From Pseudomonas frederiksbergensis (GTDB taxonomy: Bacteria > Pseudomonadota > Gammaproteobacteria > Pseudomonadales > Pseudomonadaceae): a stretch of DNA of 64,000 nucleotides. The position numbers and the translations under genes were made by a program. A model generated the notes under the pieces. It saw only the letters and a program-made list of their open reading frames with translations. It was not told the origin of the DNA and ran no database searches. The stretch spans positions 1,153,501-1,217,500 of the forward strand of contig NZ_FNTF01000002.1 of NCBI RefSeq assembly GCF_900105495.1, in the 5' to 3' direction. Below are positions 41,301-48,711 of the stretch, piece after piece (the stretch's first letter is position 1; each line of letters begins with the position of its first letter).

Positions 41301-43226
41301 ACCGCCACCCTGACGCCGACCGCGAGCGTCACCGATTCGACCAACCTGATTACCCTGGACAACACCGGAGTGATCGATGGGGCGGGTAACACCGGCAGCG
41401 GCACAACGGACTCCAACAATTACGCCATCGACAGCCAGCGCCCGACCGCGGCCATTGTGTTGAGCGATACAACCCTGAAACCGGGAGAAACTGCGCTGGT
41501 GACCATCACCTTCAGCGAAGCGGTGAGCGGTTTCGACAACAGCGATTTGAGCGTCGCCAACGGCACGTTGAGCAATGTCAGCAGCAGCGACGGCGGCATC
41601 ACCTGGACCGCAACGTTCACGCCTGCCATCGGCGTGACCGACACCAGCAACCTCATCACCCTGAACAATACCGGCGTCACGGACCAGGCCGGCAACGCGG
41701 GCTCGGGCACGACCAACTCCGCCAACTATGTGGTGGAAACCCAGGTGCCGACCGCCACCATCGTGGTGGCCGACAACGCCCTCAAGGCGGGTGAAACCTC
41801 GGGGGTGACCATCACCTTCAGCGAAGCGGTCAGCGGTTTCACCAACGCGGACCTGAGCATTGCCAACGGCACGCTGAGCAACGTGTCGTCCAGCGATGGC
41901 GGTGTTACCTGGACCGCGACGTTCACGCCGACCGTCGATGTGACGGACACCACCAACCTGATCAGCCTCGACAACAGCGGTGTAATCAACGCGTCGGGCA
42001 ACAGTGGCGTGGGCGTGCCCGATTCCAACAACTACGCCATCGACACGGCGCGGCCGACGGCGACCATCGTGGTGGCGGATAACCGCTTGGGCATCGGCGA
42101 GACGACCACGGTCACCATCACCTTCACCGAGACTGTTTCAGGTTTCGACCTGTCGGACCTCAGCGTCGCCAATGGCACCTTGTCCAACCTGCTCAGCAGC
42201 GATGGCGGCAAGACCTGGACCGCCACCCTGACCCCGACCGCCAGCATCAGCGACACCACCAACCTGATCCTGCTCGACAGCAGCCTTGTGGCAGACGCCG
42301 CGGGCAACGCCGGTGCCGGGATCGCGATCTCCAACAACTACGCGCTCGATGCCACCCGGCCGACGGCAACCATCGTGGTCGCCAACCCGAACCTGGGCGT
42401 CGGTCAAACCACGCTGGTGACCATCACCTTCAGCGAAGTGGTGAGCGATTTCGACCTGTCGGACCTCAGCGTCACCAACGGCGAGCTCACCAACCTGGCC
42501 AGCAGCGACGGCGGCAAGACCTGGACCGCGACCTTCACGCCGACGGCGAGCATCACTGACCCGAGCAACTTCATTGCGCTGGACAGCAGCAACGTCAGCG
42601 ACGGTTCGGGCAATACCGGCACGGGTGTGGCGGTGTCCAACAACTACACCATCGACACCGTGCCGGTGCAGACGCCTGCCGTGGTCGTGACGCCTGACCC
42701 GCTGGCCCGGATCCCACCGCCGGTCACCGTTGCCGATCAGCCCAACGTGCCACTGCAACCGATCATTTTCACGCCCCCGACCGGCGATCTCGGCTCACCG
42801 CTGACCTTTACCCCGTTGTTCGAAAGCCGCGTGATCGGCAATGGCATCCGGCCGCTGGGCGACATCTTCATGAACCACGGTGCGCTGGCCCCCAGCTTCA
42901 TCGCCCAGGTGTTCAGCAGCAGTGACAGCGGTGGCGATGGCTCGGGCAACGGCTTCCTCGGCTTCGGCGGTGGCGATGGCGGGGTGTTCGGCACCAGCAC
43001 GCTGTCGAGCCTGTTCAATCAGGACGCCGGCAGCGAACGAGACTCGCTGAACTCATTCGGCAGCCAGTCGATCAAGGCCGGGGATGTTTCACAGGGGCTG
43101 CGCGGCGTGTTTGGTGCGCCGAGTCTCGTCCAGCAATTGCAACAGCTCAAAGACACCGAGCAACGGCAGGTCGACAGCCTGGCCGCGGCTTTGCGACAGG
43201 TCGGCGTCAGCGAAATGCAGGCCTGA
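35337..43226 (+). CDS. Giant LEPR-XLL / DUF4347 / Ig-like-repeat surface protein
   Basis: This 2,629-residue predicted exported protein starts at ATG 35337 (GGTGAG 5 nt upstream); in-frame starts at 35304 and 35328 are alternatives. It has no Sec signal. Residues 21-34 carry the LEPR-XLL motif (S-L-E-P-R-M-L-F-D-G-A), known at the N-terminus of very large repetitive proteins. Residues about 86-245 form a DUF4347 domain with H142 (IIAHGNAG) and C185 (IYGCYTA). About 250-590 is a Gly-rich, beta-helix-like region (GSLRAAIASAQNGD, poly-Gly stretches). Eighteen Ig-like repeats of about 102 residues span about 604-2441. A 190-residue tail rich in Pro, Ser and Gly ends in a probable coiled coil (QQLQQLKDTEQRQVDSLAAALRQ region). 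There are no RTX nonapeptides. A dedicated TolC-type gene follows 42 bp later. Adhesion or aggregation is inferred from architecture. Confidence 0.88.
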   Translation: MWWSNGKSRVTEGARALASPMIMSLEPRMLFDGAVAATVADTAQADSQSTADAAKAPTTDQPAASQDTHDQTDATPAPVAVAVPGQTVVFVDSRVKDAGSLLQGIAPGTQVVQLDASQDGLQQIADYLDGHQGISSVQIIAHGNAGDLWLGNSYLSADNVAARSAVLTEIGKDMNVGGDILIYGCYTAEGERGLSFVDSLAQLTGRDVAASSDRTGLAGDWDLEIATGTIESANVLSATAMSDYQWGLATWTATNNANTGVGSLRAAIASAQNGDIVTFNGNMTVQLTSELLINKNITVDGDLNNDGAADVILDGQYRTRVIEVSSGSIVTLDGLVITRGLVSGTGGNGGYGAAGAMAGGVFNAGILTLNNVSVTSNGASGGGGGGGVTGAFYGGGGGGGGGLGGQGGGHGGSAGPGTGTLGGQAGGGGVGGYGGGYDATHMGGRGGTTTGGAGGVGVSYYSNGGNGATATNGTISIGGGGGGAGWDKVGGAGGNAVGGIYNASSGTLTIVGTSTISNNIGAGGGGGGGGGQGSNASNGGIGGRGVGAIWNKGTLLMTAANFAALAGNAAASGAGGTAQGGGSTGTSPTAVATIYNDGGLLNTAYSPPPTATIVVADTTLSIGETSLVTITFSEVVLGFTNADLTIANGTLTAVSSGDGGLTWTATFTPSASISDTSNVITLDNTGVINILGTAGVGTTNSNNYTVDTVRPTALIAFTDTALKVGETSLVTITFNEAVTGLTNADLTIANGTLTAVSSGDGGLTWTGTFTPSASITDTSNLITLDNTGVSDLAGNAGSGTTDSNNYAIDTVRPTATIVVTDTALRIGETSLVTITFSEAVSGFSNADLTIANGVLTAVSSSDGGITWTATFTPNTSVNDTTNLITLNNTGIADLAGNTGSGTTDSNNYAIDTLRPTATIVVADNALRIGETSLVTITFNEAVSGFTNADLTIANGTLTAVSSSDGGITWTATFTPTASITDTTNLITLDNTGVADLEGNAGSGTTDSNNFAVDTVRPTATIVVTDTALRIGETSLVTITFSEAVSGFTNADLTITNGTLTAVSSSDGGITWTATFTPSASINDSTNLITLNNTGIADLSGNTGSGTTDSNNYAIDTVRPTATIVLADPTLIAGETSLVTITFSEAVSGFTNADLTIANGTLTAVSSSDGGITWTATFTPTVGISDPSNVITLNNTGVADISGNTGSGTTNSGNYTIDTVLPTATIVVADNALRIGETSLVTITFNQAVTGFTNADLTLANGTLTAVSSSDGGITWTATLTPSASITDTTNLITLDNTGVQAVGTGNVGSGTTDSNNYAIDTVRPTATIGVTDTALRIGETSLVTITFSEAVSGFTNADLTITNGTLSAVSSSDGGITWTATFTPSASINDTTNLITLNNTGIADLAGNTGSGTTDSNNYAIDTVRPTATIVLADPTLSAGETSLVTITFSESVSGFTNADLSIANGTLTAVSSSDGGITWTATFTPTVGISDPSNVITLNNTGVADISGNTGSGTTNSGNYTIDTVLPTATIVVADNALSVGETSLVTITFSEAVSGFSNADLTIANGTLTAVSSSDGGITWTATFTPTASITDATNLISLNNSGVQNASGNAGSGTTDSNNYAIDTVRPTATIVVADTALALGQTTVVTITFSEAVTGFTTADLTAANGTLSGLSTSDNITYTATFTPTASINDATNIITLNNTGIVDGAGNTGAGTTDSNNYAIDSLRPTATIVLADTTLAAGETSLVTITFSEAVSGFANADLTIANGTLTAVSSSDGGITWTATFTPTVGVSDPSNVITLNNTGVTDIAGNTGSGTTSSGNYTIDTVLPTATIVLADNALKIGETSLVTITFSEAVSGFSNADLTIANGTLTAVSSSDGGVTWTATFTPTGAITDTSNLITLDNTGVQNVSGNTGSGTTDSNNYAIDTLRPTATIVVADAALAVGQTSVVTITFSEAVTGFTTADLTVSNGTLSNLSTSDNITWTATLTPTASVTDSTNLITLDNTGVIDGAGNTGSGTTDSNNYAIDSQRPTAAIVLSDTTLKPGETALVTITFSEAVSGFDNSDLSVANGTLSNVSSSDGGITWTATFTPAIGVTDTSNLITLNNTGVTDQAGNAGSGTTNSANYVVETQVPTATIVVADNALKAGETSGVTITFSEAVSGFTNADLSIANGTLSNVSSSDGGVTWTATFTPTVDVTDTTNLISLDNSGVINASGNSGVGVPDSNNYAIDTARPTATIVVADNRLGIGETTTVTITFTETVSGFDLSDLSVANGTLSNLLSSDGGKTWTATLTPTASISDTTNLILLDSSLVADAAGNAGAGIAISNNYALDATRPTATIVVANPNLGVGQTTLVTITFSEVVSDFDLSDLSVTNGELTNLASSDGGKTWTATFTPTASITDPSNFIALDSSNVSDGSGNTGTGVAVSNNYTIDTVPVQTPAVVVTPDPLARIPPPVTVADQPNVPLQPIIFTPPTGDLGSPLTFTPLFESRVIGNGIRPLGDIFMNHGALAPSFIAQVFSSSDSGGDGSGNGFLGFGGGDGGVFGTSTLSSLFNQDAGSERDSLNSFGSQSIKAGDVSQGLRGVFGAPSLVQQLQQLKDTEQRQVDSLAAALRQVGVSEMQA
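37150..42645 (+). repeat. 18 tandem Ig-like units of about 306 bp
   Basis: Units begin P-T-A-T-I-V and recur every 303-309 bp (for example 37445, 37751, 38057, 38363, 38669, 38975, 39284). Each contains G-E-T-S-L-V-T-I-T-F, S-S-D-G-G-I-T-W-T-A-T-F-T-P and D-S-N-N-Y-A-I-D-T. The first and last three units are the most diverged and the middle ones the most alike. Units 11 and 14 carry an N-I-T variant in place of G-G-I-T and are one residue shorter. Confidence 0.95.
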
Positions 43227-43268
43227 AAAAACACCTAAAAACAATGCTGTGTCCAGGGGCAGTCAAGG

Positions 43269-44783
43269 ATGAATAGAAGTTCTAAGTTGTTTGGTGCCAG
43301 CCTGCTGGCGCTTGCAGTCAGCGGATGTGCAGTCACCAGTGAACCGATCGAACGCAGCGTCAGCCAACAGCGCGCCAGGAGCGACCTGCAAAACATGTAC
43401 AAGGATCAGGAGCCCCTCAGCGGTCCGCTGACCCTGCATCAAGCCATGGCCCGCGCAGTGAAGTACAACCTCGAAGGCCGGCTCAAAATCATGGAAGAGG
43501 CCCTGGCCAAGCGCCAACTCGACCTCGCCAGTTTCGACATGCTGCCGCGCATGGCGCTGGACGCCGGGTACGTCGGCCGCAACAACGTCAACGCCTCCAG
43601 CAGCCAGAGCGTACGGACCGGCACCCAGTCTCTGGAGCCATCGACCTCGCAAGACCGCGACCGTGAAGTCGCCGACCTGACCATGGTCTGGAACGTGCTC
43701 GATTTTGGCGTCAGCTACATCAGCGCCAAGCAACAGGGCGACCAGCGACTGATCGTTCAGGAGCGCCGGCGCAAGGTGATCAACACCATCGTTCAGGACG
43801 TGCGTTCGGCCTACTGGCGAGCCATGGCCGCCGAGCGCTTGCTCAAGCAGATCGACAGCCTCATGGCCCGGGTCGACACCGCGCGCGGCAACAGCCAAAG
43901 CATGAGCCAGCAGCGAATCGGCGATCCGATTCAGGCGCTGGGGTATCAACGCTCGCTGATCGAAGCCACCCGCCAACTGGAAGAACAGCGGCGTGCGCTG
44001 TCGCTGGCGAAAACCGAACTGGCGACCCTGATCAATCTGCCGCTGGGCACCGACCTGACCCTGGCGACCCAGGACGACTATGTCATTCCGGAGTTGAAAG
44101 TCGACCTCGCCAGCCTGGAACAGGAAGCCCTGACCAGTCGTCCCGAGCTGCGTGAGCAGGATTACCAAAGCCGCATCAGCGCGGCGGAAACCCGCAAAGC
44201 CATGTTGCGGCTGCTGCCGGGGCTGGAGTTCTCGGCGGGCGGGCATTACGACAGCAACTCGTTCCTGGTGGAGCAGGGCTGGGCCGACTACGGCGTGAAA
44301 GTGACGTGGAACCTGTTCAACGTGATCTCCGCTCCGGCGGCGATCAACGTCGCCAAGGCCGGCGAAGAAGTCGCTGCGGCGCGCCGCCAGGCCATGTCGA
44401 TTGCGGTGCTGGCGCAGCTTTATGTGGCCAACGCCAACTACCGCGAGGCGTTGCGGCAGTTCAAGACCAATCAGCAACTGTCGGACATCGACGGGCAGAT
44501 CGTTGGCCAGCTGCGCAACCGTTATCAGGCGGCCGGGCTGGGTGAACTGGACTTGATCCAGGGCGAATTGAACACTTTGCAGGCCGATTTGCGTCGCGAC
44601 CTGTCGTACGCCGATCTGCGTAACGCTTACGGCCAGATCTTTGCCAGTGCGGGGCTCGATCCGCTGCCGGATCAGGTGCAATCCACCCAAGTGCAATCCA
44701 TTGCCACCGCGCTGGCCAACCGCGAAGCGGCGTGGGCGGACGGGAACATCACGACACCGGTGGCCCATGCCCCGGTCCAATAA
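43269..44783 (+). CDS. TolC-family outer membrane lipoprotein of the LEPR-XLL cluster
   Basis: This 504-residue outer-membrane efflux protein is lipidated: the signal ends in LLALAVSGC with the lipid cysteine at residue 20. The OEP repeats run from about 55 to 470. VADLTMVWNVLDFGVSYISAKQQGDQ and DYGVKVTWNLFNVISAPAAI are the paired membrane-strand/helix transitions of this fold. It begins 42 bp after the giant gene and overlaps the APS kinase by 17 bp. Predicted role: outer-membrane exit for the giant protein, working with the three HlyD-type proteins upstream. It is distinct from LapE (11641). Confidence 0.88.
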   Translation: MNRSSKLFGASLLALAVSGCAVTSEPIERSVSQQRARSDLQNMYKDQEPLSGPLTLHQAMARAVKYNLEGRLKIMEEALAKRQLDLASFDMLPRMALDAGYVGRNNVNASSSQSVRTGTQSLEPSTSQDRDREVADLTMVWNVLDFGVSYISAKQQGDQRLIVQERRRKVINTIVQDVRSAYWRAMAAERLLKQIDSLMARVDTARGNSQSMSQQRIGDPIQALGYQRSLIEATRQLEEQRRALSLAKTELATLINLPLGTDLTLATQDDYVIPELKVDLASLEQEALTSRPELREQDYQSRISAAETRKAMLRLLPGLEFSAGGHYDSNSFLVEQGWADYGVKVTWNLFNVISAPAAINVAKAGEEVAAARRQAMSIAVLAQLYVANANYREALRQFKTNQQLSDIDGQIVGQLRNRYQAAGLGELDLIQGELNTLQADLRRDLSYADLRNAYGQIFASAGLDPLPDQVQSTQVQSIATALANREAAWADGNITTPVAHAPVQ

Positions 44784-45363
44784 TCTGCTGGCGCCGACGG
44801 CGAGCATCAGCCGCGCACAACGGGAGGCGCGCAACGGCCATCGCGGCACGGCGATTTTACTCACCGGTTTGCCAGCGGCAGGTAAATCGACCTTGGCCCA
44901 GGCGCTGCACGCCGAGCTGTTCGGGCGCGGCGTGCAGAGCATCGTGCTCGATGGCGACGGGCTGCGGGTCGGGCTCAATCGGGATCTGGGTTTTACCGAC
45001 AGTGACCGTCTGCAGAACATCCGCCGCGCCAGCGAAGTCGCGGCGCTGCTGGTGGAGAACGGGCAAATCGTCATCCTGGCGATGATCGCGCCGCTGATGG
45101 AGTTACGTGAGGTGTTTGCCCGGCGACTGGGCGAGGATTACCGCGAAGTCTGGTGCAGCGCTTCCCTCACCGTGTGCGAGCAGCGCGACCCGAAAGGGCA
45201 TTACGCCCGTGCACGACGGGGGGATTTGCCAGGGTTTACCGGCGTGTCTGCGCCGTATGAACCGCCGTTGTCCGCTTCCTTGGTGCTTGATACGGGCGTG
45301 CAATCGGTTGAGGCCTGTCTCGATCACTTGCTGACCTGGCTTGGCGGTGAGGTGTTGGGCTAG
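44767..45363 (+). CDS. cysC: Adenylylsulfate (APS) kinase
   Basis: This 198-residue kinase makes PAPS from APS and ATP. Walker A is GLPAAGKST (34-42). DGDGLRVGLNRDLGF (62-76) replaces the more usual DGDNVRHGLNxDLGF. CEQRDPKGHYARARRGDLPG and GVSAPYEPP are characteristic of CysC. The serine that is phosphorylated in E. coli CysC (I-S-P) is alanine here (A108), which is tolerated in some homologues. I start at ATG 44767, overlapping the TolC-type gene by 17 bp. This is a stand-alone kinase not linked to cysDN, and its position suggests it feeds PAPS to the sulfotransferase at 34441. Confidence 0.87.
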   Translation: MPRSNNLLAPTASISRAQREARNGHRGTAILLTGLPAAGKSTLAQALHAELFGRGVQSIVLDGDGLRVGLNRDLGFTDSDRLQNIRRASEVAALLVENGQIVILAMIAPLMELREVFARRLGEDYREVWCSASLTVCEQRDPKGHYARARRGDLPGFTGVSAPYEPPLSASLVLDTGVQSVEACLDHLLTWLGGEVLG

Positions 45364-45393
45364 GTGCCGAGTCATGTATTGACGGCACTGAAG

Positions 45394-45486
45394 CAATCGC
45401 GAGCAGGCTCACTTCCACAGTGGATCTTCGGTGAACACAAGATATGTGTACGACTGAGATTCAATGTAGGAGTGAGCCGGCTCCGG
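45394..45486. repeat. REP pair, second arm degenerate
   Basis: An intact arm (45394-45420, GCGAGCAGGCTCACTTCCAC type) and an imperfect inverted arm at about 45465-45486 follow the APS kinase gene. Confidence 0.75.
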
Positions 45487-45533
45487 GCGGCGTTCCGACG
45501 AAAGCGGTGGTCAATTCACCATAAATCTACCGG

Positions 45534-45917
45534 CTAAACCTTGACCCGAGCCTGCATGACCTCCGACTCATCCCAATGATCCTGCACTCGCTCTACGAGC
45601 AACTGCACGCCATCGGCCATGCGGCTGAGCGCCAGGGCTACGGAGCGCCGTGTCCCGTCCACTTCGTCTGCCAGATTGGCCGCGATGGCGCTGATGGACA
45701 GCAGGTCTTCAGCGGCGTTGGCCAGCAGGGTTTCGGTGTTGACCTCGGGGGCGACGGTGAAGAGGTGGCCTTTGCGGTGCCTGGGCGGCTTTTCGGTGGT
45801 CGGGGGGAAGTAATGGGCGAAGGCGCGGTCGGCGGCTTCTTTGATTTTTTCGGCTTCGAGTGGATCTTCGGAGGGGGTGCCAGAGTTGTCTGGCGGATTT
45901 GGCGATACCTTGAACAT
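45534..45917 (-). CDS. DUF6124-family protein
   Basis: This 127-residue soluble protein of the Pseudomonas-restricted DUF6124 family is recognisable from its opening MFKVSPNPPD and the central LFTVAPEVNTETLLANAAEDLLS. I start at ATG 45917, preceded by GGGAG 8 nt upstream; a longer frame with a start at 45965 lacks a ribosome site. The function of the family is not known. It is transcribed alone. Confidence 0.85.
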   Translation of the reverse strand: MFKVSPNPPDNSGTPSEDPLEAEKIKEAADRAFAHYFPPTTEKPPRHRKGHLFTVAPEVNTETLLANAAEDLLSISAIAANLADEVDGTRRSVALALSRMADGVQLLVERVQDHWDESEVMQARVKV

Positions 45918-46263
45918 ATAAAACTCCCTAAACAGTAAGTTGGAACCGCCACCGTTCGTTTGCACGCGAATGGGGTGGCGGCTGAGCGCAGGTGTGCAAG
46001 ACCGGGACTGTTTAGGACACCCAGCAGATCCGAGGATCTCCTGCGCGCAGCCGCCATAAAACAGCGAGCCTATAAAGGCTCATTGAGATATATGGCAATT
46101 GCGACCTAAACAGTTTCGTCGGACTTGCACGTCCGTGTCACCGTTTATTCAGTGACAAAGCCAGACTAGACCCGGCTTCGGACCGGAACAAGTTCACCAA
46201 CGCCGCTACAACTTGAAGGAAATCTCCGACGCGGTTACCGGACGTTGGCGCCTGTAGGAAAGG
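45918..46263. other. Intergenic region upstream of the DUF6124 gene
   Basis: 346 bp with no convincing gene. It contains the upstream region of the DUF6124 gene, a short inverted repeat AGATCC-GA-GGATCT near 46017-46032, and an ACTGTTTAGG/CCTAAACAGT pair (about 45926-45935 and 46004-46013), which may be regulatory. The slipin gene ends at its right boundary. Confidence 0.45.
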
Positions 46264-47022
46264 TCAGGATTTGGACGACAAATCCGCCATGCCCTTGAGC
46301 AACTCGATCGGCAGCGGAAAGACAATCGTCGAACTCTTGTCCCCGGCAATCGAACTCAACGTCTGCATGTACCGCAGCTGCATGGCCCCCGGCTGGCGCC
46401 CGAGCATTTCGGCGGCCTGCATGAGTTTTTCCGAGGCCTGCAATTCGCCTTCGGCGTGGATCACCTTGGCCCGGCGTTCCCGTTCGGCTTCGGCCTGTTT
46501 GGCGATGGCGCGGATCATCGATTCGTTGAGGTCCACGTGCTTGATCTCGACGTTGGCGACCTTGATGCCCCACGCATCGGTCTGGGCGTCGAGCACTTGC
46601 TGGATGTCGATGTTCAACCGCTCACGCTCGGCCAGCAGCTCATCGAGTTCATGTTTACCGAGCACTGCCCGCAACGTGGTCTGGGCCAATTGGCTGGTGG
46701 CCATGAGAAAGTCTTCGACCTGAATAATCGCCTTCTGCGGATCGAGGACGCGGAAATACAACACTGCGTTGACCTTGACCGAGACGTTGTCGCGGGTGAT
46801 CACGTCTTGTGGCGGCACGTCGAGGACCACCGTGCGCAAGTCGACGCGAACCATTTGCTGCACCACCGGAATCAGCAGGATCAAGCCAGGGCCTTTGACC
46901 TGCCAGAAGCGCCCGAGCTGGAAGACCACCCCGCGTTCGTATTCGCGCAGGATGCGGAAGGTCGACCCCGCCAATGCAATCAGCAGTAACAGCAGCGCGA
47001 CAAAACCCAGTTGCAAACCCAT
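46264..47022 (-). CDS. SPFH/stomatin-family protein (slipin)
   Basis: This 252-residue protein has a single N-terminal transmembrane helix (about 4-25) followed by the SPFH/band 7 domain ([21 protein letters not shown]... to about 190). A charged helical stretch ([25 protein letters not shown]) drives oligomerisation. It lies 2 bp downstream of an NfeD-type gene, the conserved slipin-NfeD pair. Such pairs are thought to organise membrane microdomains and regulate membrane proteolysis. Confidence 0.92.
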   Translation of the reverse strand: MGLQLGFVALLLLLIALAGSTFRILREYERGVVFQLGRFWQVKGPGLILLIPVVQQMVRVDLRTVVLDVPPQDVITRDNVSVKVNAVLYFRVLDPQKAIIQVEDFLMATSQLAQTTLRAVLGKHELDELLAERERLNIDIQQVLDAQTDAWGIKVANVEIKHVDLNESMIRAIAKQAEAERERRAKVIHAEGELQASEKLMQAAEMLGRQPGAMQLRYMQTLSSIAGDKSSTIVFPLPIELLKGMADLSSKS

Positions 47023-47024
47023 GG

Positions 47025-47555
47025 TTATTCTCCAGCCGGCGCCGCGTCAGCCGCGGCCACTTCCAGCAGTAATCCCTTGCGTGCCACCACCCGGACTTTC
47101 TGCCCCGGTTGCAGCGGCGTGGCGCTGAGCACTTGCCACTTTTCTCCTTGCAGGTGCACCCAGCCGTTATAGGCATTGCCGGCCAGCGACATCACTTGTG
47201 TCACGCTGCCCACCAGCCCTGCATCGCCACTGACGTTTTCCCGCGGTCGTGTCTTGAGGGCGCGGATCAGCAGGAAAATCAACAGCAGGGCGCTGATCAG
47301 TCCCAGGCCGATCATCAACGGAACCGGCACCTCGGTGTTGGTCAGAATCACCGCCCCGATCACGAACATCACAATGCCGCCCAGACCGATCACGCCGTAA
47401 TTGGGCAGGGCCGCCTCGGCGATCAGAAACGCGATGCCGAACGTGATCAGCCAGATCCCGATGGGATTGGGTACCAGCACGACGACGGTGTCCGCTGCGA
47501 AAGCCGATCCGCATAGAGCCCACAGCAGCGCAACCGTAAAACAACGAGTGTTCAC
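47025..47555 (-). CDS. NfeD-family membrane protein without the ClpP-like protease domain
   Basis: This 176-residue protein has a signal-like N-terminus ([20 protein letters not shown]), three hydrophobic helices (about 35-110) and a C-terminal OB-fold-like NfeD domain (about 120-168, [31 protein letters not shown]). I choose GTG 47555, since GGAGG lies 6 nt upstream; the longer frame from 47576 would put that ribosome site inside the gene. Many slipin-linked NfeD proteins are about 450 residues with an N-terminal ClpP-like protease; here that domain is absent. Confidence 0.88.
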   Translation of the reverse strand: MNTRCFTVALLWALCGSAFAADTVVVLVPNPIGIWLITFGIAFLIAEAALPNYGVIGLGGIVMFVIGAVILTNTEVPVPLMIGLGLISALLLIFLLIRALKTRPRENVSGDAGLVGSVTQVMSLAGNAYNGWVHLQGEKWQVLSATPLQPGQKVRVVARKGLLLEVAAADAAPAGE

Positions 47556-47752
47556 GTGACCCTCCGGGAGAGTCATTGATGGTTCTTTATACAGTCTAGC
47601 TGAGCGCTCAATTGTACGAATTTTGATCAGTTGTTGACCGTGTTCCGGCGGGCAGATTTCCCGCGCGATGGCGTCAGCGGGCCTAGACTTTTAGTGGTGA
47701 GAAAGGTTTAACCATCGTCCGCGAAACGTTGTTGCGGACACCGAGGTGCATC

Positions 47753-48214
47753 ATGCGTATGGCAAGAACAGTGCAGGACAGCCTGGACAAGGCTCAATGC
47801 GAATTTGACGTCGTCACCCATCCGCACTCGGCCAGCAGCCTTGAAACGGCGCGGGTCGCAGGCATTCCTGCCGAGCGGGTGGCCAAATCGGTGATCCTTG
47901 ACGACCACCACGGCCATTACCTGATGGCTGTGCTGCCAGCGAGCCGTCACCTGGACCTGAGCAAAGTACGCGGCAGTGGCGAATGGCAGATCACCCGGGA
48001 AAGCACCCTGGCGCATCTGTTCCAGGATTGCGAACGCGGCGCCGTGCCGGCGTTGGGCGAATCCTATGGCCTGGACATGGTCATCGACCCACTGCTGACC
48101 CGGCAAAAAGACATCTACCTGGAGGCGGGTAACCACAACAACCTGGTGCACATGAGCGTGCCGGAATTCCTGAAAATGGTGCCGCATGCTGAAGTGTGTG
48201 AGTTGAGTCAGTAG
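47753..48214 (+). CDS. YbaK/ProX-type aminoacyl-tRNA deacylase
   Basis: This 153-residue trans-editing domain protein belongs to the YbaK/EbsC superfamily, whose members hydrolyse mischarged aminoacyl-tRNAs. The fold is visible in VVTHPHSASSLETARVAGIPAERVAKSVIL, with the conserved lysine in A-K-S-V. E-A-G-N-H-N-N-L-V-H follows near the end. I start at ATG 47753, with GAGGTG 4-9 nt upstream. The tRNA specificity (Cys, Pro, Ala or other) is not resolved by sequence alone. Confidence 0.85.
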   Translation: MRMARTVQDSLDKAQCEFDVVTHPHSASSLETARVAGIPAERVAKSVILDDHHGHYLMAVLPASRHLDLSKVRGSGEWQITRESTLAHLFQDCERGAVPALGESYGLDMVIDPLLTRQKDIYLEAGNHNNLVHMSVPEFLKMVPHAEVCELSQ

Positions 48215-48240
48215 TTTTTGCGGCGTCAGTGATGACGCCT

Positions 48241-48304
48241 TCGCGGGCAAGCCACGCTCCCACAGGGTTCTCGCCGTTCCTGTGGGAGCGTGGCTTGCCC
48301 GCGA
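48241..48304. repeat. REP pair (inverted)
   Basis: 26-bp arms (48241-48266 and 48279-48304) of the CGGGCAAGCCACGCTCCCAC family form a near-perfect hairpin between the ybaK-like and DUF2789 genes. Confidence 0.9.
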
Positions 48305-48354
48305 TTGACTGCGCAGCAGTCACCCAATCATTTGCCATGAAAAAGGAGCCCACC

Positions 48355-48600
48355 ATGGAATCCCCAATCCACAGCCTTCCCAACCTGTTCAAACAACTCG
48401 GCCTGCCCGACGACGCCGAAAGCATCGACAAATTCATCGCCACCCATTCCCCGCTCAAACCCGAATTGCACCTGGCGGATGCGTTTTTCTGGACTCAGAG
48501 CCAGGCGGAATTCCTGCGCGACGACATTCTGGATGACGCCGATTGGGCGGAGGTGGTGGATCAATTGGATGTGCTGCTGAGGAAGGGGCGGGGGGTGTAA
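48355..48600 (+). CDS. DUF2789-family protein
   Basis: This 81-residue small acidic protein matches DUF2789 (IHSLPNLFKQLGLPDDAESI, then ADAFFWTQSQAEFLRDDILDDADWAEVVDQLD). AAGGAG lies 6 nt before the ATG at 48355, which decides the start over the longer upstream frame that runs through the REP. The function is unknown. Confidence 0.87.
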   Translation: MESPIHSLPNLFKQLGLPDDAESIDKFIATHSPLKPELHLADAFFWTQSQAEFLRDDILDDADWAEVVDQLDVLLRKGRGV

Positions 48601-48711
48601 AAACGGGTGAGCGGTAAATAATTCGAATGCAAATACAGTTTTAGAGTTTCTTCCAGGTTGCTCATAAAGCATGAATGGACCAGAATCGTGACCTGAATTG
48701 AGGTCTTAATT

